Shown here: piece by piece, positions 16,903 through 26,100 of the stretch
Position numbering within the stretch: the stretch's first letter is position 1
Layout: the number at the start of each line of letters is the position of its first letter
Source: Paenibacillus arenosi
GTDB taxonomy: Bacteria > Bacillota > Bacilli > Paenibacillales > Paenibacillaceae
Assembly (NCBI RefSeq): GCF_014841135.1
Contig: NZ_JACYTN010000009.1
Span: 1-64,000 of the forward strand
Length of the DNA: 64,000 nt
Direction of reading: 5' to 3'
Position numbers and translations under genes: made by a program
The notes under the pieces: model-generated
What the model saw: only the letters and a program-made list of their open reading frames with translations
Told to the model about the DNA's origin: nothing
Database searches by the model: none

Positions 16903-18279
16903 TCAACAGCAGGATGATGATTGGTTCTTGCTTTCATTTGGATTAACTGTACAGCAAGTACTTTCAATCGGTTTTTCTCGGTCGGATTCCTCTGTCTCAC
17001 AGCAGCTTTCTTCACGGGAAAGACTTAAGTTACATACTCCTGTTTCCGGCAGTTCTAATTCCACCTTTTCAGCGGCTTCCCAGTCACCTGTAAGAGCGGC
17101 CACAATAGACCTAACCTGCTCGTAGCCAGTTGTCATCAGAAACGTTGGTGCGCGACCATAGCTTTTCGATCCAACGATGTAAAAGTTCTGTTCAGGTTGA
17201 CGCAATTCCTTCTCTCCATGCGGCCTTACGGTACCACAACTATGAAGATTAGGGTCAATCAATGGAGCGATTGCACCAACACTCTCAATTGCAGAATCGA
17301 TATCCGTTCTGACTTCACGAAGAAAGCTCATATCCGGGCGAGATCCCGTATTACTAATAACTTCATCGATTGAATCAATTTGGATGATCTGACCGTTACT
17401 ATATCCAACTACATGAATCTGACCTCTTGATTTTTCGAAGTTCTCAATCATGAAGGATGGGTACACATGTACTTTGCTGGAACGGACAAGATTCTCCAAA
17501 CGTATACCGAGCTCTCCACGTACACGAAGACTGTCCTTTTCTTGCCCTCCGTACACTTCGTTTACTTGGGATTTGCGAATGATCCAAGAGATGGTTGTAT
17601 CTGGCTCCTGTTCCTTAAGCTTTTCAAGATCTAATAGTGCATTGATCGCAGAATGTCCACTTCCAACAACAAGTACGTGTTTACCAGCATAACGTTCTCT
17701 TTGCTGACCGACTACATCAGGGATTCCGTAAATGATTTGATCTTTCAGTGCGAGCTCGTTCTCCGTCCATATCCCATTGGAAACAGCAGGATTAGGAGTT
17801 GCCCAAGTGCCAGATGCATCAATGACAGCCTTTGCTTCAAACGCTTTTCTTTCACCATTTTCCGTAACATGTAGTAGAAATGGCAGTTGAACACGTCCGG
17901 CTGTCTTAACTTTACTTAAGCCTTTACGACTTACGGCAGTAACTTTTGCATAAACGTGGATATGTGGGTTCATGATCGGCAGATTAGAAAGTGGAGCAAG
18001 GTACTGCTCTACTAGCTCACCACCAGTTGGAATATCAGTAAGAATCGGTGTCTTCCAACCACTTTCCTCAAGTAACAGTTTAGCTGCTTTATCTATATTA
18101 AATTGCCATGGAGAGAATAGACGTACATGACTCCATCGCTGGATATTTCCTGCTATCTCATTGGATGCCTCAAATAAAATGAAAGATTCCCCTTTAGAAA
18201 GCAAGTGAGCTGCTGCCGCCAGACCTACAGGACCTCCACCAATGATTGCTACTGGCAATGCACTACAACATTTATTCAT
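16903..18279 (-). CDS. flavin-dependent NAD(P)-binding oxidoreductase of the arsenic locus (ArsO-like) with Cys-rich tail
   Basis: A 458-residue flavoprotein: FAD site G-G-G-P-V-G-L-A-A-A near residue 14, NAD(P) site V-V-G-S-G-H-S-A-I-N-A-L near 205, and G-S-R-P-D in the C-terminal part, the organisation of thioredoxin-reductase-like and flavin-containing monooxygenases. Homologues occur in arsenic operons of Firmicutes and are often called ArsO. The last ~50 residues carry three Cys pairs (S-C-C-E, S-T-C-C-T and terminal S-S-C-C), and the N-terminus also has N-K-C-C; these could bind arsenic(III). GGAGGG precedes the ATG at 18279. An ArsR-type operator lies just upstream, and arsR1 is the preceding gene. 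Confidence 0.82.
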   Translation of the reverse strand: MNKCCSALPVAIIGGGPVGLAAAAHLLSKGESFILFEASNEIAGNIQRWSHVRLFSPWQFNIDKAAKLLLEESGWKTPILTDIPTGGELVEQYLAPLSNLPIMNPHIHVYAKVTAVSRKGLSKVKTAGRVQLPFLLHVTENGERKAFEAKAVIDASGTWATPNPAVSNGIWTENELALKDQIIYGIPDVVGQQRERYAGKHVLVVGSGHSAINALLDLEKLKEQEPDTTISWIIRKSQVNEVYGGQEKDSLRVRGELGIRLENLVRSSKVHVYPSFMIENFEKSRGQIHVVGYSNGQIIQIDSIDEVISNTGSRPDMSFLREVRTDIDSAIESVGAIAPLIDPNLHSCGTVRPHGEKELRQPEQNFYIVGSKSYGRAPTFLMTTGYEQVRSIVAALTGDWEAAEKVELELPETGVCNLSLSREESCCETEESDREKPIESTCCTVNPNESKNQSSSCC

Positions 18280-18340
18280 GATTCAGACCCTCCATGCTCG
18301 TATTGTTTATTTCGTGCACTTTTTAACTTCCAGATACTAT

Positions 18341-18360
18341 TAATCAATTTTTTTTGATTA
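18341..18360. promoter_or_regulatory. ArsR-type operator 1, between arsR1 and the flavoprotein gene
   Basis: Inverted repeat TAATCAA-N6-TTGATTA (18341-18360), matching the ATCAA-N6-TTGAT pattern of ArsR operators. Its place inside the operon suggests a second, internal promoter for the flavoprotein and acetyltransferase genes. Confidence 0.8.
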
Positions 18361-18380
18361 ATTATGTAAAATAAAAGCGA

Positions 18381-18728
18381 TTAGCAACAATCGCCTGAAT
18401 TAACATCATTTAAACGAAAAATACAGCATAGCTCTGGCGAAAGAAGATTGTTAACTTCCACTTGGTTAAGTTCGTAGTAACTCCAGGTACCTTTCGTTTC
18501 TTTCCGAATCAAACCAGCATCCAGTAAGATTTTCAAATGATACGACAGTTTAGACTGCTGCATATCGAAAATATCAGCAAGATCACACACACATGTATTT
18601 CCTCTCTGTGTGAGCTCATACATAATCTGCAGTCGTTTTTGATCGGCAAGTGCTTTGAACTTGGCCTCGTATTTAGCGAAATCGACTGTCGATGATTGTT
18701 GTTGTACAATGGAAAGCTCTTTAACCAT
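18381..18728 (-). CDS. arsR: ArsR-family arsenic-responsive repressor (arsR1)
   Basis: A 115-residue winged-helix repressor. The metal-sensing motif is C-V-C-D-L near residue 48, at the start of the helix used by classical ArsR (ELCVCDL type), followed by the recognition helix Q-S-K-L-S-Y-H-L-K-I-L. Extra Cys at the C-terminus (L-C-C and G-D-C-C) may add ligands. It opens the leftward operon arsR1, flavoprotein, acetyltransferase. Operators lie both upstream (18761-18776) and immediately downstream (18341-18360). Confidence 0.9.
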   Translation of the reverse strand: MVKELSIVQQQSSTVDFAKYEAKFKALADQKRLQIMYELTQRGNTCVCDLADIFDMQQSKLSYHLKILLDAGLIRKETKGTWSYYELNQVEVNNLLSPELCCIFRLNDVNSGDCC

Positions 18729-18760
18729 CCTCTTTTCTCCTCTCTTTTAATATACAATTC

Positions 18761-18776
18761 ATCAATTTTTTTTGAT
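18761..18776. promoter_or_regulatory. ArsR-type operator 2, upstream of arsR1
   Basis: ATCAA-N6-TTGAT with six T in the spacer, 33 bp before the arsR1 start. Confidence 0.8.
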
Positions 18777-18820
18777 TTATGTTTGGTATCATAACATCCA
18801 ATTTTTATTTAAGTCAACAT

Positions 18821-18842
18821 TTAATCAATTTTATTTGATTAA
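18821..18842. promoter_or_regulatory. ArsR-type operator 3, upstream of arsR2
   Basis: TTAATCAA-N6-TTGATTAA (18821-18842), the longest inverted repeat of the three. It lies between the divergent operons and would serve the arsR2-arsB-arsC promoter. Confidence 0.8.
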
Positions 18843-18996
18843 TATAATCAATCGTAACTTCACATGCTCATATATAAGCAATCACTAATATAATCATTTA
18901 CTTATATAATGATCTGTGTATAATAATCTCTGGATTAAGATTACCCGAATTGTAAGAACCTTAACGTCCAATTTTATTGTGAAAGGAGTGTCTATT

Positions 18997-19314
18997 GTGA
19001 CAGAAACGACGGATTCTCTTGTTGAGACGATGAAACTGTTAGCTGATAAAACACGATTGACCATTCTTGCCCTGCTAAAAGAGAAAGAAATGTGTGTTTG
19101 TGATATCGTCGATATTTTGCAAACGACACAGCCTAATATTAGTCAGCATTTGAAAAAGCTTAAAAATGGTGGGCTTGTGATAGAAACTAGGCGTAGTCAG
19201 TGGATTTACTATTCGTTGAATATGGATGATAAGCCGCATTTACACGGTATTCTTGAAGAATTGCCTTCCATGAAAGAGCAACTAAATAAATTTAATCCTA
19301 ACTGTTGTAAGTAA
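18997..19314 (+). CDS. arsR: ArsR-family arsenic-responsive repressor (arsR2)
   Basis: A 105-residue ArsR repressor with the sensor motif [10 protein letters not shown] near residue 30 and recognition helix [13 protein letters not shown]; the C-terminus ends N-C-C-K. The start is GTG at 18997, 8 bases after AAAGGAG; an ATG 81 bases upstream has no ribosome site. It is followed by arsB 14 bp downstream. The two ArsR proteins are clearly different in sequence and may respond to different inducers or share operators. Confidence 0.9.
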   Translation: MTETTDSLVETMKLLADKTRLTILALLKEKEMCVCDIVDILQTTQPNISQHLKKLKNGGLVIETRRSQWIYYSLNMDDKPHLHGILEELPSMKEQLNKFNPNCCK

Positions 19315-19328
19315 ACAAGGAGGAACAC

Positions 19329-20621
19329 ATGTTAGTAATTGCATCTCTTATTTTTATGATTACACTTATTTTCGTTATCTGGCAGCCTAAAGGGCTAAAC
19401 ATCGGATATTCTGCTGCTGGTGGTGCTGCCTTAGCTCTGCTATTTGGCGTCGTCACCTTTCAGGATGTGTGGGATGTTACCGACATCGTATGGAATGCAA
19501 CACTCGCCTTTGTTGCTATTATTCTCATTTCTCTTATTCTGGACGAGATCGGTTTCTTTGAATGGGCTGCCCTTCATATGGCGCGTATAGCTAAAGGAAA
19601 CGGTCATCTAATGTTTACGTATGTTGTTTTGTTAGGAGCTGCTGTGGCTGCCTTTTTTGCAAACGATGGAGCGGCTCTTATTCTGACACCGATCGTCCTT
19701 GCTATGGTCAGAGCTCTCAAATTTGACGACAAAATGATTCTACCGTTCATTATGGCTAGTGGATTTATCTCGGATACCGCATCATTACCACTTATCGTTA
19801 GTAACTTGGTTAATATCGTATCGGCTGATTTCTTTGGCATTGGATTCGCTGAATATGCGAGTCGAATGATTGTTCCAACTTTCTTTTCTATTGCAGGAAG
19901 CTTGCTCGTCCTGTTTCTTGTATTTCACAAGAGCATCCCGAAAACGTATGATCGAAGTCAGCTGAAGCAACCAAAGGAAGCCATTAAAGATATGCGGATG
20001 TTCAAGCTTTCTTGGATTGTATTATCCGTATTATTGATGGCCTATATGGTTAGTGAATTCATACACATTCCCGTATCCATCATTGCTGGATTAGCAGCTA
20101 TCGCATTCCTCTTCTTTGCTCGAAGCAGTAAGGACATTCAAACGGGAGCGGTCATTAAAGGAGCTCCATGGTCTGTTGTCGTCTTTTCTATAGGCATGTA
20201 CGTCGTCGTGTATGGCCTGCGTAACGTAGGACTCACAGAAGAGCTCGGTAAAGTGTTTCAGTGGATGGCCGATCAAGGGCTCTTTGTCGCGACAGTAGGC
20301 TCCGGATTTATCGCAGCTATCCTCTCTTCTATTATGAATAACATGCCGACGGTTATGATCGATGCGCTGGCTATTCAGGGGACAGATACGCAAGGTGTGC
20401 TGCGTGAAGCACTCATTTATGCCAATGTCATAGGCTCGGATCTAGGTCCAAAAATTACACCTATCGGTTCACTTGCTACGCTATTGTGGCTTCATGTACT
20501 CGATAAGAAGAATGTAAAAATCACATGGGCTTATTACTTCAAAGTAGGAATCGTATTAACGGTACCCGTGTTATTCATTACGTTAACAGGACTATATTTG
20601 TGGCTTAGCCTCATTCATTAG
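19329..20621 (+). CDS. arsB: ArsB arsenite efflux permease
   Basis: A 430-residue, highly hydrophobic permease with about 12 membrane segments, of the ArsB branch of the ion transporter superfamily (not Acr3). Typical stretches are [16 protein letters not shown] and, in the second half, M-N-N-M-P-T-V-M with [16 protein letters not shown]. It exports arsenite or antimonite, driven by the proton gradient. AAGGAGGAACAC precedes the ATG. It lies in arsR2-arsB-arsC. Confidence 0.95.
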   Translation: MLVIASLIFMITLIFVIWQPKGLNIGYSAAGGAALALLFGVVTFQDVWDVTDIVWNATLAFVAIILISLILDEIGFFEWAALHMARIAKGNGHLMFTYVVLLGAAVAAFFANDGAALILTPIVLAMVRALKFDDKMILPFIMASGFISDTASLPLIVSNLVNIVSADFFGIGFAEYASRMIVPTFFSIAGSLLVLFLVFHKSIPKTYDRSQLKQPKEAIKDMRMFKLSWIVLSVLLMAYMVSEFIHIPVSIIAGLAAIAFLFFARSSKDIQTGAVIKGAPWSVVVFSIGMYVVVYGLRNVGLTEELGKVFQWMADQGLFVATVGSGFIAAILSSIMNNMPTVMIDALAIQGTDTQGVLREALIYANVIGSDLGPKITPIGSLATLLWLHVLDKKNVKITWAYYFKVGIVLTVPVLFITLTGLYLWLSLIH

Positions 20622-20654
20622 TAATCATTAGTAGATATAAAGGAGAAATACAAA

Positions 20655-21077
20655 ATGGAGAAGAAACTCATTTACTTTTTATGTACAGGTAATTCGTGCC
20701 GCAGTCAAATGGCAGACGGATTTATGAAGGAACTCGGCGGAGAATTCTATGAGGTGAAAAGCGCAGGTCTTGAAGCTCATGGTTTAAATCCAAGAGCCGT
20801 TCAAGTAATGAAGGAAGCCAGTATTGATATCAGTAGTAATACTTCAGATGTCATTAATCCAGACATTTTAAACCGTGCTGATTACATTGTAACCCTCTGT
20901 GGGCATGCAGATGAGCATTGTCCTGTTATCTCCAACACGAATGTTGTAAAGTGGCATTGGGGCTTCGAAGACCCTGCCAAGACGATAGGTACGGAAGAAG
21001 AAATCATGGCACACTTCAGAATCGTTCGCGATGCTATAAAAACTCGAATCAAAAAGTTTATTGAAGAAGGTCAATAG
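20655..21077 (+). CDS. arsC: ArsC arsenate reductase, thioredoxin-coupled type
   Basis: A 140-residue enzyme of the low-molecular-weight phosphatase fold. The P-loop and nucleophile C-T-G-N-S-C-R-S starts at residue 10, and the second and third redox Cys are in [10 protein letters not shown] (around residues 82 and 89), as in S. aureus pI258 ArsC. It reduces arsenate to arsenite for export by ArsB, regenerated by thioredoxin. AAAGGAG precedes the start; a terminator follows. Confidence 0.95.
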   Translation: MEKKLIYFLCTGNSCRSQMADGFMKELGGEFYEVKSAGLEAHGLNPRAVQVMKEASIDISSNTSDVINPDILNRADYIVTLCGHADEHCPVISNTNVVKWHWGFEDPAKTIGTEEEIMAHFRIVRDAIKTRIKKFIEEGQ

Positions 21078-21137
21078 GGTTGCTGTGGAATGAAACGTTC
21101 TGAACGTATGCCAATAAAAACTGATACGAATAAATCA

Positions 21138-21163
21138 AGACGGCCGTTATGTAACGACCGTCT
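21138..21163 (+). terminator. terminator of the arsR2-arsB-arsC operon
   Basis: AGACGG..GTTA pairs with TAAC..CCGTCT (21138-21163), followed by TTCTT. Confidence 0.8.
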
Positions 21164-21200
21164 TTCTTACTTATGCTCCTATCATCCCCATATTGTCTAC

Positions 21201-21227
21201 ACAATTCTATCAACTCCTCATATCTTA
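21201..21227 (+). promoter_or_regulatory. sigma-K-like promoter of the 21245 gene
   Basis: AC (21201-21202), exactly 16 bases, then CATATCTTA (21219-21227): a full match to the B. subtilis sigma-K pattern AC-N16-CATANNNTA. The same pattern precedes the giant DUF11 gene. The start would leave only a ~10-nt leader holding the ribosome site. Confidence 0.65.
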
Positions 21228-21244
21228 GTAATGGGGTGATATAA

Positions 21245-21673
21245 ATGGCTTCAAGATTTCTAGACGGACAAGTTTCACAAAATGCAAGCTATGCAAACTC
21301 TCTTGCAATTCCAGCTACTCCAGCTCCTGCACTGTTCGCTACACTCGGTTTGGACATTTCGAATGCTGGTCCAGGTTTAGTAAATGTGCACCTGAACGCA
21401 ACCGTCACACTTGGCGTCTTGCTCGCTGTACTAGGTACGGCTCAAATTACAATCGTCCGTAATGGTACAGTCGTTGTATATTCAGGAATCGAGTCGACAC
21501 CAGCAGTTATTGGGAGTACGGCTAGCTTTACAGTTACGGCAGTCGACTTTAATGTACCAACTACGCCGGATTTCGTAATTTACCAGGCCTTCATAAGTGT
21601 AACGGGTATTGGCATTGGAGTTAACCGTATTGGTCCAGAAAGCTTTAACGCAATTGCTTACGCACAACCATAA
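21245..21673 (+). CDS. hypothetical protein, probable spore-surface component
   Basis: A 142-residue protein rich in Ala, Val, Thr and Ile, strongly beta-predicted (V-N-V-H-L-N-A-T-V-T-L-G-V-L, Q-I-T-I-V-R-N-G-T-V-V-V), without signal peptide, Cys or Lys; charged residues are very rare. The composition resembles jelly-roll-like surface proteins of spores, but no family was recognised. GGGGTGAT precedes the ATG. A sigma-K-like promoter upstream suggests production in the mother cell late in sporulation, which would explain surface-type composition without a secretion signal. The function is inferred only from promoter and composition. Confidence 0.65.
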   Translation: MASRFLDGQVSQNASYANSLAIPATPAPALFATLGLDISNAGPGLVNVHLNATVTLGVLLAVLGTAQITIVRNGTVVVYSGIESTPAVIGSTASFTVTAVDFNVPTTPDFVIYQAFISVTGIGIGVNRIGPESFNAIAYAQP

Positions 21674-21720
21674 AAATAGAACCAAACATCTAAAAGTGGA
21701 TGAACATGCGGAATAAAGAT

Positions 21721-21748
21721 ATAACCGGCCTTTTGGAAGGCCGGTTAT
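21721..21748 (+). terminator. terminator after the 21245 gene
   Basis: ATAACCGGCCTT (21721-21732) pairs perfectly with AAGGCCGGTTAT (21737-21748), followed by TGTTTGG. Confidence 0.8.
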
Positions 21749-21802
21749 TGTTTGGAATAGGGTTTTCATCGATTAGGGTACGAATAGTATGTTCGAACAC
21801 AA

Positions 21803-22455
21803 CTACTGCTCAGACTCCTCTAACACAGATATCAATCTTTCTCTAAATTGTTGCAAATACTTCTCCCACTGCTCAGCAGAAACATGAGCAGGTTGCCATG
21901 ACGCAAAATAAGGCACAATGCACATTCCTACATACTTTAACGTTCCATGCTCTATGCCATGCAAGTGATGCTCCAGAATACCCGGATCGTTTTCATCCTC
22001 ATAACGTTCTGGGTCTGCACCAGTTGTAAAGACAAGCATCGTGCGCTTTCCTTTTAATAAGCCGTTCGCAAACGTTTGGTTTCTTCCGTACGCGAAGCCT
22101 GGCACAAACACACGATCGAACCAGCCCTTCAAGATGGCCGGCACTGAGTGCCACCAGAGTGGGAAAATAAAGATGACCAGACCGGACTCAGCCAACTTCT
22201 TCTGCTCCAGCACGATATCTGGTGATAAGCTCTCATTCTCATAAGCATGGCGTTGTTCAGCACCATATTTCAAATAGTCTGGATTTTTCGGTGATTGAAA
22301 ATCACCCCAATCCGCCACAGGCTTAAACGCCATCTGATACAAATCAGAGAGCTGCGTTTCATAGCCTCGTTCGGTAAACAGATCGAACGCTGCATCTTTA
22401 AGCACACCACAAAAGATTGCGGTTCATGATGAGCTAGTACAATAAATGGCTTCAT
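21803..22455 (-). pseudogene. NAD(P)H:quinone oxidoreductase (flavodoxin fold) with 5' frameshift
   Basis: The start M-K-P-F-I-V-L-A-H-H-E-P-Q-S-F lies in one frame (from 22455) and the remainder, from L-K-D-A-A-F-D-L-F onward, in another (to 21803). Joining them needs one extra T in a run of four (complement of AAAA at 22411-22414), which restores Q-S-F-C-G-V-L-K-D-A-A, the expected sequence of MdaB/KefF-type reductases. The rest is intact, with F-P-L-W-W-H-S-V-P-A-I-L-K-G-W-F-D-R-V-F at the FMN site. Either a real single-base loss in a homopolymer or a sequencing error. Confidence 0.85.
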
Positions 22456-22475
22456 GTTTTATTCACCTTCTCCTC

Positions 22476-22937
22476 TCAACAAAAACGTATCAACATTTTC
22501 AATGAATGTTTAAAACCTCTAACGATAGATGGATGTTCAAGCAGGCCATAAATGCTCATTCGCTCAATCCGATCATCGGGTCGCAAACGCACAAAGGAAT
22601 TCACCATAATTAAGCCATCTACCATTTCAGGGCGGCGATCGGCTAGATCAAGACCAACCCGTGCTCCTTTAGAGAGCCCGCATATCGTACAAGATGAAAT
22701 GTTCAGATGCTCTAACAATGAGGCAATCACTCTCCAATACTCATGGAATCGGATATGTGAACCTTCCGACTGACCATGACCAGGCAAATCTACCGAAATA
22801 ACCGTTCGATGAGCCTGAAATTATTTTTGCTGATAGATCCAATTGCTTGAATTGCCACCAAACCATGTAGAAAAAGAAGGACAGGTCCCTGCCCCTCTTT
22901 TTCTGTAACGTATTTCTTGGTTACATTATCCCCGTTA
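22476..22937 (-). pseudogene. alpha/beta hydrolase remnant
   Basis: Pieces of one hydrolase lie in two frames: V-T-E-K-E-G-Q-G-P-V-L-L-F-L-H-G-L (oxyanion-loop HG) upstream and P-G-H-G-Q-S-E-G plus the nucleophile elbow G-L-S-K-G-A downstream. Joining them requires a one-base insertion after H-G-L (restoring G-G-N-S-S-N-W) and meets an in-frame TAA about nine codons later. The C-terminal third, including the catalytic His, is missing, and the frame ends 20 bp before the neighbouring oxidoreductase start. No proper start codon was found. This gene is inactive. Confidence 0.8.
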
Positions 22938-22995
22938 TTTGAACAACTTGTGAAAACAATCTGTATCATTTCCTTCATCAAATAGAAAATGGGCA

Positions 22996-23022
22996 CAGTG
23001 AAGTGTGGGATGCATATAATAT
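22996..23022 (+). promoter_or_regulatory. sigma-K-like promoter of the giant DUF11 gene
   Basis: AC (22996-22997), exactly 16 bases, then CATATAATA (23014-23022), a full match to AC-N16-CATANNNTA. The predicted transcript start is ~90 nt before the gene. Confidence 0.7.
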
Positions 23023-23118
23023 CCACAGCACAAATAGGCGCATGCGGAGTGATGCGATAGTTAATCACCGGATTGTGTAGTAAGAATTGCGGCAATAAGA
23101 AAGGAGCGAAACTGCAAA

Positions 23119-26100
23119 ATGCCAGCGACGATTACAGGAATCGTATTTAACGACTTAAACCATAACGGCGTCTTTAATCCCGGAGAACCGGGCATACCAA
23201 ACGTGTTTGTCGTGCTTTTCAGTAACACAGGTGGAACTTGTGCTTCCACAATTACAGATGCAAATGGTAACTACAGCTTTACAATAACGACAGCAGGGAC
23301 TTATACCGTATACGAATCGGTCGCTGACCCTGGATTGACATGCCCTCCCGCAACGTTTACTCAACCTTCCGGATTTACGGTATCTAATGGACCTAGGAAA
23401 CTAACGATCGTGGTTACTGCCGCTCAGGTTACTGGAAATGCGGTTATAGCAAATGAGAATTTCAGCCATGATACCACGGATAATCCACTATTTTGCACAA
23501 CGACGATGGTTCAATTTTCAGGTCGCCCTACGGAATGGTTTAATATTAACCTTGTGACAGGGGCAGCTATTTCTCAAGGTATCGTAAATCCAGCTTTAGA
23601 AATCAATGCAATTGGATACAATCCATTAGACAATTACATTTATGGGTATGAACAGACTACGAATCATATTGTTCGTGTCGATCGTAGTGGCAATGTAACG
23701 ATATTGTCCCCACTGCCACCCGGTTTGCCTGCAGACGGATATAACAACGGTACATTTGACTTGAATGGATTTCTATATATTTATATCAATGATGGAACAA
23801 AATTTTATGTCATCGACTTGCGTCCAAATTCTGCAACATACTTAAAGCTAGTTAGCCCTGCTAGTGGGTATCAAGAACAGTTTGGTAATTTTGGCGTTGT
23901 CCTGACCAGAACCGCAACCATAAGCGACTGGGTATTTCGTCCGGCAGATGGAAATTTGTACGGGATTTTACCTACAGGACCTGTGCAGCGGATTGTACCT
24001 ACTACAGGAGCAGTCACTAGCCTAACGACAACCCCACTTGTAACGACTACTTCCTTTGGTGCACTGGCCATTGATGCTACGGGTACCATATATGCCATTG
24101 CGAATAATAATGGGGGCGTATACCGATATATCATTTCTGGAAATACGGCAACTTCAACACGATTCTCCACGACCGTTATCACACAGTTCAATGATGCGAC
24201 CCTCTGCCCATTTGCAACGGTAGGCGTTGACTTTGGAGATGCACCAGATACAGCAGCAGGGAATGCACCGAATGATTATTCTACCTTGCTTGGCAACAAC
24301 GGGCCGCGCCACCAAACAACCAACGCCCTTTTCCTTGGCACACAAATAACAACAGAACTAGATGCACTTCAAAATCCAACGGCGACAGGCGACGATATTC
24401 CAAAAGGCATTCAAGATGACGCTTTAACCGTTCCATTGCCCGTTCTTGCACAAGATGCAACTAGTTATTCATTGAATGTAAGAGTAACGAATAATACTGG
24501 AATTGCTGCTAACTTGTATGGATGGGTCGATTTCAATGCAAACGGGATATTCGAAGGCAACGAAGCATCATTCGTTCAGATCGTCCCCTCTCTCGCTGGT
24601 ACTCAAACGATACCAATTGCTTTTACTGTACCTGTAGGCGTTGTGTTAATTCCTGGTCAAACCTTTGTGAGACTAAGACTGACTACAGACAATTTGGTCA
24701 ATCAAAATGCATCACCAGCAGCAGAAGATACGAGGAGCTTAGGCCCTGCATCGGATGGAGAGGTAGAAGACTACATTTTAGAAGTTGCCTCACCAGGAAT
24801 TCTTCTCCTTTCCAAAATAGCATCTCAACAAACGGCACTACCTGGTGATATTGTACTCTACACATTTAAGGTTACCAATCCGAACAGCTTTGCTTTAACA
24901 AACGTACGTATTGAGGACTCAACCCTGGGCCTTATCGATATATTGTCCAGCTTACCTGCTGCAGCAACCGTAACCCTTAACGCGCAATTTATCGTACCGC
25001 CAAATACACCTGCTGGCACCGTCATTAACAATGTCGCTACCGGAACTTCCGATCAGACGCCTCCGACAAACGATACGACCCAATTCAATGTACTACCAAC
25101 CTTCAACTTGGCTGTTACAAAGACAGCAGATCGAATTAGTGTCGCGCCTGGTGATACGGTGACCTATACCCTTACCGTGACCAACACGTCCAACGCACCA
25201 ATTACAAATGTCACCGTTAAAGATGATTTAATAGGCTTTACTCAAGTTATCCCTTCATTGGGCATCGGTGAAACTCAGACATTTATGGCTCCGTTCCTTG
25301 TTCCGATTGGGACAGCAGCCGGTACAGTCTTCACCAACCTAACAACAGCTACCTCTAATGAAACACCACCAACATCCGACACGGCGACCATAGTCGTTAC
25401 TCCAATTCCAAATGTGTTTATTGTAAAAACGGTCTCTCCACAAATCGCCGCGCCTGGTGATACGGTGACTTACACCCTTACAGCATCAAATGCGGGCAAT
25501 GAGACACTCACAAACGTGCGCATTGTCGATCCTACGTTAGGCATCGATCAAACCTTTGATACAGTTGAACCAGGAGACTCTGTCGTGCTTACGATACCAT
25601 TCGATATCCCTATAACTGCCGTACAAGGTGATACGATCGTAAACGTTGCAACCGTGACAACCAATCAAACCGGTCCGAGTCAAGCCGATGCGGTCGTAGC
25701 TGTCCTCGGGCAGCCTGGCATTGTTCTCATCAAAACGGTCTCTCCTGCTGAGGCGGCTATTGGTAGCACCGTTACTTACACATTTGAAGTGACCAATACG
25801 GGCAACACCGCATTATCCAACGTGCTGCTTACCGATCCATTACTCGGTCTAAGCCAAACGATAGGCACCATCGCTGTTGGTGATTCTCAAACGATTACAT
25901 TCCCATTCGTCGTTCCAAGCAGCGCGACCAGTCCATTCAATAATATTGCTACCGTTACTGGATCGTTTGATTCGCAAACGGTACAGGATAGCGATGATGC
26001 ATCACTCGTCGTATTGCAGCCTGACTTTATCGTTAGCAAGGCCGTTGATCAAACACAAGCCAATCCGGGCGACACCGTCAACTTCACCCTTACGATCACC

